Below are positions 45,522 through 55,900 of a stretch of 64,000 bases of DNA, piece by piece. Location of the stretch: NCBI GenBank assembly GCA_017164015.1, contig CP071065.1, positions 933,409 through 997,408 on the forward strand, written 5' to 3'. The DNA comes from Nostoc sp. UHCC 0702 (GTDB taxonomy: Bacteria; Cyanobacteriota; Cyanobacteriia; Cyanobacteriales; Nostocaceae). Both the position numbers and the translations under genes were made by a program. Under the pieces are notes generated by a model, which was not told where the DNA came from, made no database searches, and saw nothing but the letters and a program-made list of their open reading frames with translations. How positions within the stretch are numbered: position 1 is the first letter of the stretch; every line of letters begins with the position of its first letter.

Positions 45522-46394
45522 ATGTCCGTCGCCAAAGATGATGTAATATTTCCTCAAGGGGATTTATATAGTGACGAACCGCCATTGGAAACATCTTTAC
45601 ATTTGCAGCAAATGCTGCTATTGATAAAATGCCTGGAGTGGTGGTGGCGAGACCACAACAAACTTAACAACTTTTTTGTTGCTGGTAATCTTACCATTAA
45701 TTACAGTCCACGCCAGCGCAAGTCAGAAGACTTTCGAGGCCCAGATTTTTTTGTTGTGTTAGATACTGAACACAAAGACCGTGACAGTTGGGTTGTTTGG
45801 GAAGAAGACGGTAAATATCCAAATTTAATTATAGAACTGCTTTCTCCTTCAACAGCAGCAACAGACAAGGGCTTAAAAAAACAAATTTATCAAGATATTT
45901 TTCGCACCCCAGAATATTTTTGGTTTGACCCCAAGACTTTAGAATTTGCTGGGTTTATCTTAGTGGGTGGTAGATATGAATCTATAGAAGCTAATCCCCA
46001 AGGATTATTGTGGAGTCAGCAGCTAAGTTTGTATCTGGGTGTTCATGAAAATCAATTGCGCTATTTTACTGCGGAAGGAATTCTAATTCCTACACCCGAA
46101 CAAATGGCACAATGGGAAGCGGAACGCGCTGAACAAGAAAAGCAACGCGCCGAACAAGAAGCACAACGCGCTGATCAAGAAGCACAACGCGCCGAACAAG
46201 AAGCACAACGCGCCGAACAAGAAGCACAACGCGCCGAACAAGAAGCACAACGCGCCGAACAAGAATCACAACGCGCCGAACAAGAATCACAACGCGCTGA
46301 CCAAGAATCACAACGCGCTGACCAAGAAAAGCAACGCGCTGAACGTTTAGCAGCAAAACTACGGGAATTAAATATTGATCCCGATAGTTTATAA
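45522..46394 (+). CDS. Uma2-family protein with repetitive coiled-coil tail
   Basis: 290 residues. Residues 1-190 are a Uma2/DUF820 domain (GPDFFVVLD, LIIELLSPST, KKQIYQDIFRTPEYFWFDP). From about 200 there are about ten copies of a heptapeptide of the type AEQEAQR/ADQESQR, giving one long charged helix, then RLAAKLRELNIDP. Such EA-rich tails are typical of a cyanobacterial subset of Uma2 proteins. The tail is encoded by 21-bp tandem repeats and could easily change length. Start is ATG 45522. Confidence 0.85.
   Translation: MSVAKDDVIFPQGDLYSDEPPLETSLHLQQMLLLIKCLEWWWRDHNKLNNFFVAGNLTINYSPRQRKSEDFRGPDFFVVLDTEHKDRDSWVVWEEDGKYPNLIIELLSPSTAATDKGLKKQIYQDIFRTPEYFWFDPKTLEFAGFILVGGRYESIEANPQGLLWSQQLSLYLGVHENQLRYFTAEGILIPTPEQMAQWEAERAEQEKQRAEQEAQRADQEAQRAEQEAQRAEQEAQRAEQEAQRAEQESQRAEQESQRADQESQRADQEKQRAERLAAKLRELNIDPDSL
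46125..46345 (+). repeat. 21-bp coding tandem repeat in the Uma2 gene
   Basis: About ten copies of a 21-bp unit (CAACGCGCCGAACAAGAAGC and variants) encode the heptapeptide tail. Nearly identical neighbouring units suggest recent slippage or recombination. Confidence 0.9.
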
Positions 46395-46714
46395 AAATTA
46401 ATAATTTAGAAGTTGAAATTAGGCGATCGCTTGCAATGATGAGAATGCGATCGCGCCGCAGGGACAACATGCTTGATAAAACTTATACCAATTCTTTATT
46501 CGTAGAGGTAATTCATGAATTGCCTCTACTTCAATCATAACAATCAACAACACCAACACATGTAAGAAAAATACGAATTTTTTGATATTTACTGCATAAA
46601 AATATATCAACAAACATAATTAATTATCAGCTAAAACACATCTAAATTGCATAACTATTGGTGTTCGCGTAGCGTCTGGGTCAGGAGAAGGTCGTTGACC
46701 GATGACAGTCATCA
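46395..46714. other. Gap with small AGAGGTAATTC hairpin
   Basis: Between the Uma2 gene and MITE-1 copy D. Contains AGAGGTAATTCATGAATTGC with CTCT (46504-46527), a near-perfect inverted repeat. No gene supported. Confidence 0.45.
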
Positions 46715-47005
46715 TATCAAGTCCTTTGCTTATTACTTATGATGCTAATTACTTACGATATAGTCGGTTTGCTTGGTAATAGGTAATGGGTAATGGGTAA
46801 TAGGTAATACTCAAAACCAATTACCAATTAGCAATTACCAATACTTCGGCTTACCTCGACTTCGCTCGGCACAAGTGCGAGAGTACAAGTTCCCAATTAC
46901 CGACCTCCACAGATATCATAAGTGTTTAAACGGACATGATATGATAAGTCCGCAGCGAGCGCAACGAAGGAGTACGCAATTGACTTTTAATCAACGGACA
47001 TGATA
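46715..47005. mobile_element. MITE-1 copy D, nested composite
   Basis: Outer ends TATCAAGTCC / GGACATGATA flanked on both sides by TCA. Removing it with one TCA restores a CAGTCATCAGTCAT repeat. The interior repeats much of copy A (46750-46830 and 46890-46945), including its own GGACATGATA end, so a second element sits inside. The short ACTTCGGCTTACC repeat (46843-46889) is inserted in that inner part. Confidence 0.7.
46843..46889. repeat. Short dispersed repeat (ACTTCGGCTTACC type), copy 2
   Basis: Splits the AATTACCAAT/TTCCCAATTACC interior of MITE-1 copy D. A longer copy is at 12669-12740. Confidence 0.6.
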
Positions 47006-47098
47006 TCAGTCATCAGCCAACCCAATTAAATATGCAACTTAAATGCAAAATAGCTTACCATCTTGTTAAGTTCAGTCCACTGAATATACTTAAATAAA

Positions 47099-50000
47099 AT
47101 GCCACGCGGTGTTGCTACCAGTCAATCAAATCAAACTCAACCAATAATTACCCCCAAACTTTGGTTACTACTAGTGGGTGTCAATCAATATCAGGATGAG
47201 CAACTACCGTGTCTACGTTACTCAGCAGTTGATTGTCAGGTATTAGCAGAAGCCCTAACAGGCGCAACACAAGAGCTATTTACCCAAAAAGAAATCAAAA
47301 TTTACCACGATTTTGCGGCTGAATTACCACTTTTAGCCACTATTCGTACTAATTTACAACAAATAACTACTGCTGCCCAACCATCAGACACAATTTTATT
47401 TTATTTTTCTGGGCATGGAATGCTTCAGCCAAGTACTCAACAAGCATTTTTGTGTTTAGCAGATACGCAAAAAGACAACTTGGAAAATACAGGTTTAGCT
47501 GTCAAGGAATTGTTACAACTCTTAGGTAATAGTGGCGTACAAAATCAGTTAGTCTGGCTGGATGCTTGTCATAGCGGTGGAATGACTCTTAGAGGTTCTG
47601 GAGAAACTTTATTAAATCCCACACTGCAATTAGTGGAAGTATTGCAGCAACGTGCTGCTAAAAGCAAAGGTTTTTATGCCTTACTTTCCTGCGATACCAA
47701 CCAGCTATCTTGGGAGTTTCCCGAATTGGGGCACGGGGTATTTACTTATTATTTGATGCGGGGGTTACGTGGTGATGCAGCAGATGCCCAAGGTGTCATT
47801 TCTGCTGATGGACTTTATCGCTACGTTTATCACCAAACACTACAATATATTGATAAAACTAATCAACAATTACGATTAATTAACCAACAAAAAAGAGGTA
47901 AAGGAGATACCCAACTTGAGCGCGAATATCCACTGCAAACCCCCAAACGAATTGTAGAAGGAATTGGAGAATTAATTTTAGGTGCAATACCAGCGATCGC
48001 GAAATCACTCCCTAAGAGAACAGCATTAGTAATTGAGGGAATTAGTAACTCTCAAACGGCACTAGATTTCAGTAAAGTTTTGGCTAGTGCAGGTGTGTTT
48101 GAGTTAGAATATTTACCTCGTTCTGGAACAACGACTGCTAAAGAAATCCGCGAAACTATTAAACAATGTCTGCGTGTTGGCAGTCAACCACAACGAAACA
48201 AGACTGAAGAACCAGCAACATTATTGTTATATCTGCGCGGACGGCTTGAAGAAACTCCATCTGGGGAAGCGGCATTAGTTTTATTAAATGATATCTGGCT
48301 GAGTCGTTCTTGGTTAAAACAGCAATTACGCCGTTCTGAGATTACCCAACAAATTATCATCTTAGATTGTCCTGTAGGGGCGCAAGTAGGGGCGTACAGC
48401 TGTACGTCCCTACTACAAGAATGGATTGAAGACCTGCAACTTGGCTCGGAAAAAGGACAGTGTATCATCGCCGCAGCCTTGCCAAAAGACAATTCAGAAC
48501 TATTTGCTCAAGCCTTGATTAATACTTTGAAAGCTGCTTCTCAACCTGATGGTTTATCAGTAGCAGCTTGGATTACTCAATTACAAATCTACTTAGCACC
48601 ACAAACGCAAATTCTTTATATTTGGCTATCAGGTACACAAGGAGTAATTGAAATCATACCTGCGATCGCTGGCGCACGCAGTCACAAAACAGCAGCGTTG
48701 GATTTAAGAATTTGCCCCTACCGTGGATTAAAAGCTTTTAATGAAGAAGATGCTCAGTATTTCTACGGTAGAGAATCCTTAACTCAGCAGTTGATTGCCC
48801 AACTAGCTCACAAGTCATTTATTGCCGTGGTGGGTGCTTCTGGTAGTGGTAAATCTTCGGTTGTGCAAGCAGGATTAATTGCCCAACTGCGCCCAGGTAA
48901 ACAACTACCTGGTAGTGATTCTTGGTTGGTTAGAAGTTTGCGTCCAGGCGCACGTCCCTTGGAGGCTTTGGCGCAACGGCTCTTGAGCAGGGGAGTAGGG
49001 GAGCAGGGGAGCAGGGGAAGCAGGGGAGTAGGGGAAGCAGGGGAGCAGGGGAGCAGGGGAAGCAGGGGAGCAGGGGAAGTAATATCAACATCCTCCTCAT
49101 CCCCCTCATCCCCCTCATCCCCCTCATCCCCCCATCCCCTCATCCCCCCATCCCCTTCATCCCCCTCATCCCCCCATCTCCTACTAGAGGCAATGCTATA
49201 CCAAGGGGTAGAAGGCTTTGTCTACTGGGTGCGTAGCCGACCGGAGCCAATGGTGGTTTTGGTGATAGACCAGTTTGAGGAATTATTTACCCTTGCACCG
49301 AGTGAAGATAGACAACGGTTTTTAGAACTAATGTTGGGGGCGATCGCCTATGCCTCTGATAAGTTTAAATTGGTAATTACTGTGCGCGCTGACTTTATCG
49401 CTTCCTGCTTGGAAATTTCTGCACTCGCTACGTTACTGCAAGAATCAAGTGTGTTGGTTCCGCCCAGATTAAGTGATGAAGACTATCGGCGTGTAATTGT
49501 TAACCCAGCGGAACAAGTAGGATTAAAAGTAGAATCGGCACTGGTAGAAATTCTTTTACAAGAGTTAAACTACTCAGCCGGAGATTTACCACTTTTAGAA
49601 TTTGTCTTAGAGCAGTTATGGGAATTCCGCCAAGAAGGCGAGTTAACATTAGCAGCCTATCAGCAACAAATTGGTGGAATTAAAGGCGCATTAGAACGTA
49701 AAGCACAGGAAGTTTACGAAAGTTTAGATAGCCAAGCTCAAGATTGCGCCCGCTGGATTTTTCTGTCACTAACCCAGTTAGGGGAAGGTACAGAAGATAC
49801 TAGACGCAGGGTATTGAAATCAGAATTAGTTGTCAAGAAATATGCAAATGAATTAGTAGAAAGAACCCTCTTAGCGTTAACTGCTGCCAAGTTGATAGTT
49901 GTGAATTTAGAAGAGGAAGCTCTTGAGCAGGGGAGCAAGGGAGCAGGGGAGCAGGGGAGCAGGGAAGCTCTTGAGCAGGGGAGCAGAGGAGACAAGGGAA

Positions 50001-52507
50001 AAATTTCTCCCTCATCCCCCTCATCCCCCCCATCCCCCTCATCCCCCCCATCCCCCTATCCCCCCATCTCCCCCACGGCGGTGACAATAGAAGTTGCTCA
50101 TGAAATCCTCATCCGTCATTGGTCAACTTTGCGCTGGTGGTTAGAAGAAAATCGCAGTCGGTTACGCCTGACTCGCCAAATTGAACAAGCAGCAGCTTTA
50201 TGGAAACACAATCATCAGCAACCAGATTTTTTATTGCATGGTGTCCGGCTTGCAGAAGCTGAAGATATTTATGTCAAATACACAGATGAATTATCTTTAG
50301 ATGTCCAATCCTTCATTGCTGCTTGTTTAGAGGCTAGACAACAACAACAATTTGAGCAAAAAAAGAGACTACGACAAGCTCAAAGAGCAGTTATAATTAT
50401 TAGTATATTGGGGATTGCTGCTAGTGGTTTTGGTGGTTTTGCTTACTTGCAAAAACAAGCAGCGCAATTGCGTGAAATAACTGCTTTGAATGCCTCATCT
50501 GAAGCATTTTTGTTTTCTAATCAACAACTAGAAGCTGTAATTTATAGTGTGAAAGCTGGACGAGAACTCAAACAAGTTTTTTCACCTCCAAGAGAAACTA
50601 AAATTACTACTGCGGCAACTTTACAGCAAGCCATTGCTCAAACTCAAGAACTGAACCGATTACAAAGTCATAGTCAACAAGTTAATAGCATCAGTTTTAG
50701 TCCCGATGGTCAAGTTATAGCTTCTGCCAGTGATGACAAAACGATAAAATTCTGGCATAACAATGGACAATTAATTACAGCGATCGCAGCAACTAAAAAC
50801 CGAGTTACAAGGATTGGTTTTAGTCCTGATGGTAAATTTATTGCTGCTAGTACTGGTAATAATATTTATCTCTATACTTTTGATACTTCATGTATAAAAA
50901 TACCAACTTGTACAAAAAATCTTAAAGCTAATTTAATTAAAATTTTCACTGGACATACTGATATTGTAACTGATGTAATTTTCAGTCCTGATGGTCAAAC
51001 AATTGCTTCTGCTAGCTTTGATAAAACTATAAAATTGTGGCGTGTTGATGGCACTTTAATCAAAACTTGGAATGCTCATAATGGCTGGGTGAATACCCTC
51101 AGCTTTAGCCCTAATGGCAAAACCATCGCCTCTGGTGGTGAAGATAACATGATGAAACTTTGGCAGGTGACAGATGGTAAGTTAATTAAAAATTTTGCAG
51201 GACATCAAGGGCGTGTTACTCGTGTGAAATTTAGTCATGATGGCAAAACTATCGCTTCTAGTAGTGATGATAAAACTATCAAAATATGGGATGTTGAGGG
51301 GAAACTCTTACAAAGTCTAGCAGGTGACAGTGAGCAAATCAACAGCATTAGCTTTAGTCCAGACAGTCAGTTTTTAGCGAGTGCTGACCGCAATATTAAA
51401 ATTTGGCAATTAGATGGTACTTTATTGACGACTATCAAAGGGCATGGTGAACAAATTAGAGATGTTAGCTTTAGCCCTGACGGTAAAATTATCGCTTCTG
51501 CCAGTGCTGATAAAACTATTAGATTATGGAAACTAAATAATCAATCAATACCCCAAAATAATATTCAAAATTATATCTTTAGCCCTAACGGGAGAATGTT
51601 TGCATCCGTAGGTGAGGATGGGTATATCACAATTCGGCAACAAGAAAAAATTGCAAATTCGTCATTTTTGACGAAATTTCAGGCAGATAAAAATATTATT
51701 GATATTCTAAATTTTAGCCTGGATGACAAAATGTTAGCAACAGCTAACTCCGATAAAACTATTAAACTTTGGGATATTAAAAATCAGAAGTTAATTAAAA
51801 CGTTTTCAGGATATAATGATAGAGTTACGAGCATTATTTTTAGCCCAGATAATCAAATTATTGCCTCTACCAGTGCTGATAAAACTATTAAATTGTGGCG
51901 TGTTGTTGATGGTAAATTATTACAAACACTCCTTGGGCATAGTGATGAAGTGACGAGTGTTAGTTTTAGTCCTGACGGCAAGCTGCTAGCTTCTGGTAGT
52001 GTTGATAATACAGTAAAACTTTGGCAAATTGATGGTAGTTTAGTTAGAAGTTTGACTGGGCACGGTTTAGCGATCGCATCCGTAAAATTTAGTCCAGATG
52101 GTAAAACTCTAGCTTCTGCCAGCTGGGACAATACTATCAAACTTTGGAACGTAGCAAACGGCAAGTTAATTAATACCCTCAGTGGACATACAGACGGTGT
52201 AACCAGCTTAAGTTTTAGCGCAGATGGTCAAATACTGGCTTCTAGTAGTGCTGACAGTACCATCAAACTGTGGAGTATGGCAGATGGTACATTGCTAAAA
52301 ACATTATTGGGACATCCTCAAAAGGTGAATAATATCAGCTTTAGCCCCGATGGCAAATTCTTAATGAGTGCTGGTGAAAATACTGGGGTGATGCTGTGGA
52401 ATCTCAATTTAGATGAGTTGATGCAGCAAGGTTGCTCAAGAATTACAGATTATCTTCAAAATAATCCCAATGCTTCTAGTCTAGTTGATCAGCGCTTATG
52501 CTCATGA
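47099..52507 (+). CDS. Caspase-STAND-WD40 protein (orthocaspase-type)
   Basis: 1802 residues. Peptidase C14 caspase domain, about 15-250, with catalytic His106 (FYFSGHG) and Cys157 (LDACHSGG). An inactive-looking middle region follows. A STAND NTPase (about 530-1090) has Walker A Lys585 (GASGSGKSS) and Walker [12 protein letters not shown] membrane helix (about 1097-1118) and 14 WD40 repeats (about 1178-1780, FSPDGQ..ASASxDKTIKLW) make up the rest, enough for two seven-bladed propellers. The design fits signal-triggered proteolysis (programmed cell death or antiphage), as inferred for this class. Two STRR stretches (near residues 630-695 and 940-995) are inserted in frame, encoding [10 protein letters not shown] and [13 protein letters not shown] runs. 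Confidence 0.9.
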   Translation: MPRGVATSQSNQTQPIITPKLWLLLVGVNQYQDEQLPCLRYSAVDCQVLAEALTGATQELFTQKEIKIYHDFAAELPLLATIRTNLQQITTAAQPSDTILFYFSGHGMLQPSTQQAFLCLADTQKDNLENTGLAVKELLQLLGNSGVQNQLVWLDACHSGGMTLRGSGETLLNPTLQLVEVLQQRAAKSKGFYALLSCDTNQLSWEFPELGHGVFTYYLMRGLRGDAADAQGVISADGLYRYVYHQTLQYIDKTNQQLRLINQQKRGKGDTQLEREYPLQTPKRIVEGIGELILGAIPAIAKSLPKRTALVIEGISNSQTALDFSKVLASAGVFELEYLPRSGTTTAKEIRETIKQCLRVGSQPQRNKTEEPATLLLYLRGRLEETPSGEAALVLLNDIWLSRSWLKQQLRRSEITQQIIILDCPVGAQVGAYSCTSLLQEWIEDLQLGSEKGQCIIAAALPKDNSELFAQALINTLKAASQPDGLSVAAWITQLQIYLAPQTQILYIWLSGTQGVIEIIPAIAGARSHKTAALDLRICPYRGLKAFNEEDAQYFYGRESLTQQLIAQLAHKSFIAVVGASGSGKSSVVQAGLIAQLRPGKQLPGSDSWLVRSLRPGARPLEALAQRLLSRGVGEQGSRGSRGVGEAGEQGSRGSRGAGEVISTSSSSPSSPSSPSSPHPLIPPSPSSPSSPHLLLEAMLYQGVEGFVYWVRSRPEPMVVLVIDQFEELFTLAPSEDRQRFLELMLGAIAYASDKFKLVITVRADFIASCLEISALATLLQESSVLVPPRLSDEDYRRVIVNPAEQVGLKVESALVEILLQELNYSAGDLPLLEFVLEQLWEFRQEGELTLAAYQQQIGGIKGALERKAQEVYESLDSQAQDCARWIFLSLTQLGEGTEDTRRRVLKSELVVKKYANELVERTLLALTAAKLIVVNLEEEALEQGSKGAGEQGSREALEQGSRGDKGKISPSSPSSPPSPSSPPSPYPPISPTAVTIEVAHEILIRHWSTLRWWLEENRSRLRLTRQIEQAAALWKHNHQQPDFLLHGVRLAEAEDIYVKYTDELSLDVQSFIAACLEARQQQQFEQKKRLRQAQRAVIIISILGIAASGFGGFAYLQKQAAQLREITALNASSEAFLFSNQQLEAVIYSVKAGRELKQVFSPPRETKITTAATLQQAIAQTQELNRLQSHSQQVNSISFSPDGQVIASASDDKTIKFWHNNGQLITAIAATKNRVTRIGFSPDGKFIAASTGNNIYLYTFDTSCIKIPTCTKNLKANLIKIFTGHTDIVTDVIFSPDGQTIASASFDKTIKLWRVDGTLIKTWNAHNGWVNTLSFSPNGKTIASGGEDNMMKLWQVTDGKLIKNFAGHQGRVTRVKFSHDGKTIASSSDDKTIKIWDVEGKLLQSLAGDSEQINSISFSPDSQFLASADRNIKIWQLDGTLLTTIKGHGEQIRDVSFSPDGKIIASASADKTIRLWKLNNQSIPQNNIQNYIFSPNGRMFASVGEDGYITIRQQEKIANSSFLTKFQADKNIIDILNFSLDDKMLATANSDKTIKLWDIKNQKLIKTFSGYNDRVTSIIFSPDNQIIASTSADKTIKLWRVVDGKLLQTLLGHSDEVTSVSFSPDGKLLASGSVDNTVKLWQIDGSLVRSLTGHGLAIASVKFSPDGKTLASASWDNTIKLWNVANGKLINTLSGHTDGVTSLSFSADGQILASSSADSTIKLWSMADGTLLKTLLGHPQKVNNISFSPDGKFLMSAGENTGVMLWNLNLDELMQQGCSRITDYLQNNPNASSLVDQRLCS
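48988..49185 (+). repeat. In-frame STRR insertion 1 in the caspase-STAND gene
   Basis: AGGGGAGC-type repeats followed by CATCCCCCT-type repeats, about 200 bp, inside the NTPase domain between LAQRLL and [10 protein letters not shown]. The frame is kept. Confidence 0.9.
49919..50085 (+). repeat. In-frame STRR insertion 2 in the caspase-STAND gene
   Basis: The same two repeat types in the same order (GAGCAGGG, then CATCCCCCT), in the winged-helix-like part of the STAND region, just before [11 protein letters not shown]. The frame is again kept. Confidence 0.9.
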
Positions 52508-52509
52508 GG

Positions 52510-52622
52510 GGATGGGGGGATGGGGGAGATGAGGGAGATGGGGGAGATGAGGGAGATGGGGGAGATGGGGGAGATGGGGGAGATGAGGGAGATGAGGGAG
52601 ATGAGGGAGATGGGGGGTTGGG
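52510..52622. repeat. STRR, GGGGGAGAT/GAGGGAGAT units
   Basis: About 12 units of a 9-nt repeat directly after the caspase gene's stop codon. Apparent glycine/aspartate-rich frames across it are artefacts. Confidence 0.9.
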
Positions 52623-52686
52623 GGGCAATGGGGAGAATAACTATAGCCAATTCCTAATTTACAATTTCCAAAGGATAAAATATATA

Positions 52687-52822
52687 TATATAGGACTCAT
52701 ATTTGATTTTTGAACAAAACTCAGTACACCTTTATTCCTTCTTCCCAGTCCCCAGTCCCCAGTCCCCAGTCCCCAGTCCCTTACCTCTACGAGTGATTCA
52801 GAAATCAAATCGGATTGCTATA
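52687..52822. mobile_element. MITE-3 copy H
   Basis: TATAGGACTCATATTTGATT left end and ATCAAATCGGATTGCTATA right end, with a CCCCAGT array inside. It lacks the GC-rich insertion of copy G (14710-14878). Confidence 0.8.
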
Positions 52823-52938
52823 GATAGATGAAAAATTATTCAAAATATAGTAGCATATTATACAAAAATATGCTGCAATCAAATCGGCAGCAACGCTAAA
52901 TATTCCTACCCTAAATAGAGGCGGTTACAAAAACCTCA

Positions 52939-55900
52939 ATGTTAAACGTCAACCGCTTGCAATTGCAAGATTTACATAATTCACTAGTGGTAAGAGTTGC
53001 AAGTGCGATCGCAATTACGATCGGTGGCTTGGTACTGCTAGGCTGGTTTTTCCAGGTGGAAGTTCTCAAGCTTGGCTTCCCTGGTAGTGCAATGACAATG
53101 AAGGCAAATACAGCTCTGTCTTTTATACTATCTGGCATCTCGCTGTGGCTATTGCAAAAATCCAGGGGTAATAAGTTCAATTTGGAGTCTAAAGACACAA
53201 AAGCAAGCACAGATAATAGCAAATCTTCCCGCTACCGTGTCCTCTATTTAGGGCTAGGCAGAATTTTTGCAGTAGCGGTTGCCTTAATTGGTTTGTTGGT
53301 AGTGGGTAAATATCTGTTGGGTGCAAATCTCAGTATTAACCAACAGCTGTTGTATGATTCACCAACCACTATAACATCATTGCATCCGGGGTTAATGGGG
53401 CTGAATACCGCAATCAACTTGATATTCATTGGCACAGCTCTCTTGCTTTTGATTCAGCAAAAAAATCACCGTAGCTATTGGTATGCCCAAATTTTCGCTT
53501 TGATAGCCGCTTTGATTTCCTTACAAGCTGTGATTGGCTATGCCTATGGAGTACCAATTTTCTACGGCATTGTTCCCCATACAACAACAATGGGATTACA
53601 CACAGCACTGACGTTTATTGTACTTTGTGTCGGTATACTCTGGGTGCGTTCAGACCAGGGATGTATGCGGGTAGTTATGAGCGATAATTTTGGTGGCTTA
53701 CTTGCACGTCGTTTACTAGTTGCCGCGATCGCAGTGCCTTTTGTGTCGGGGTGGTTAATCCTTCAAGGTCAACAAGCCGGATATTACAGTCCGACTTTCG
53801 CTTTATCTTTGTTTACTATTGTCCTGATTGTAATTTTTCTGCTTTTGGTTTGGCAAAGTGCAAGAGTGATTGAACGCCTCTGTCACCAAAATGATCATGC
53901 TCGCAAAACTTATGAAGAGAAACTTAGAAGTTTCGTAGATTCTAACGTTATTGGTATTCTGTTTGGCGATGTGTACGGCGGTATTCAACAAGCCAACGAC
54001 GAATTTCTCGGAATGATTGGTTACACCCAAGAAGATTTACAACAAGGCAAATTAAGTTGGAGCAACATTACACCGCCAGAGTATTTATATTTAGATGAGC
54101 AAGGTATCGCCCAAGCAAAGGCAAATCCTAAAGGTACTTGTACGCCATACAAAAAAGAATTTATCCGTAAAGATGGTAGCCGTGTCCCTGTGTTAGTTGG
54201 TTACGTGCTACTAGGAGAAAATCGTACTGAATCAGTTGCTTTTATCCTCGATTTGAGCGATCGCCAGTTTGCAGAAGCAGAGCAACAAAAATTAGTATCT
54301 CTGATCGAAAATAGTTCTGATTTTATTGGCATAGCGACCCTTGAAGGAAAATCACTTTATGTCAACAATGCTGGTCAAAAGCTTGTAGGAATTGAGAGCA
54401 TAGAAGTAGTCAAGCAAAAGGTACTATTAGATTACCTCATGCCTGAAGACAAAGCCTTTCTTAGTGAACATATCCTGCCGATTGTATTTACACAAGGACG
54501 CTGGCAGGGAGAATTTCGCCTCAGGCACTTGCAGACAGGTTTACCAATACCAGTTGATTGCAACATCTTCACCATCATAGACAAAAATACAGGTCAACCA
54601 ATGGCGGTTGCAACTGTGACTCGTGATATCACCGAGCGCAACCAAGCAAGGGAACAAATCATCCAACTGAACAAAGATTTACAGCGCCGCATCGTTGAGT
54701 TGCAAACTTTGTTAGAAGTGATTCCCATTGGCATTGGTATTGCTGAAGATCCTCAGTGCCAAACTATCAGAATCAACCCTTGTTTAGCCCAGCAATTGGG
54801 GATATCACCAGATGAAAATGCTTCCCTGACTGCTCCTATTCATGAAAGACCAACAAGTTTTAAAGTTTACCGCGATGGTAGAGAACTACCAGCAGAGGAA
54901 CTCCCCATGCAGTACTCTGCTGCCAATGGCGTAGAAGTTTTAAATTGTGAACTTGATATCATCCATGAAAATGGAAAAATCATCAAGCTCTTAGAGTATG
55001 TCGCACCACTGTTTGATGAGGAGGGTAAGACCAGAGGATCAGTTGGTGCATTTTTGGATATCACCGAGCGCAAGCAGGCAGAAGCAATACTGCGGAATCA
55101 GCAAAAATGGTTAGACGATGTGCTTAACCTCATGCCAATGCCGCTATTGTTTATTGAACCAGGAACGGCAAGGGTAACTTTTGCCAATCAAGCTGCTAAT
55201 GAATTTAATGGGGGTGAATTTCCTCAAGGTCTATCAGCAGATGAGTATCATATAGCTGATCACTGCACAGATACAGCAGGCGATCGCATCCCCAATAACC
55301 AAATGCCTGGGGTGCGAGTCGCCCGTGGAGAACGTTTAGAAGGGTTGGAGGTAGACTGGCATACAAGTGCGGGTGTACGCTCTTTACATATATTTGCCGA
55401 TAGTTTGCCAGCTATGCACGGCTATCCCGCTACTTGTTTGTTAGCGTTCCAAGACATTACCAATCTCAAGGAGGTAGAAAAAGCATTGTCATTGGGGTAC
55501 AGAAGGCTGCAACTCCTGTTTAGCACAGCCAGCGATTTATTATCCAGCCAGCAGCCAGTGGCATTGATAGATAGTGTTTTCCGTAAACTGGCGGTGCAAA
55601 TTGGTTTGGATGTTTACTTTAACTATTTAGTTGAAGACAATCAGGTAATGCGGTTAGCCTCCTTTACAGGCATATCTGAGGAACTGGCAAAACAAATTGA
55701 GTGGCTAGAGTTCGGTCAAGCAGTATGCGGTACTGTAGCTCAGCAGCGCTGTCCAATATCTGTAGAACAGGTGCAGGAATCAACTGATTCTAAAACAGAA
55801 TTGATTCGCTCTTTAGGGATTAGTGCTTATTATTGTTATCCATTGATGGCGCAAGGGCGGCTTTTAGGTACTCTTTCCTTTGGCAGTCGCACTCGCACTC

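Noticed and set aside
46090..46470. Leftward 126-codon frame rich in RRVV/LLV repeats
   Set aside because: It is the antisense shadow of the Uma2 heptapeptide coil and shows only the 21-bp period.
48808..49143. Leftward glycine/leucine/proline-rich frames over the caspase gene
   Set aside because: They lie opposite the STRR insertions of a gene whose domains are clear, and have no family resemblance.
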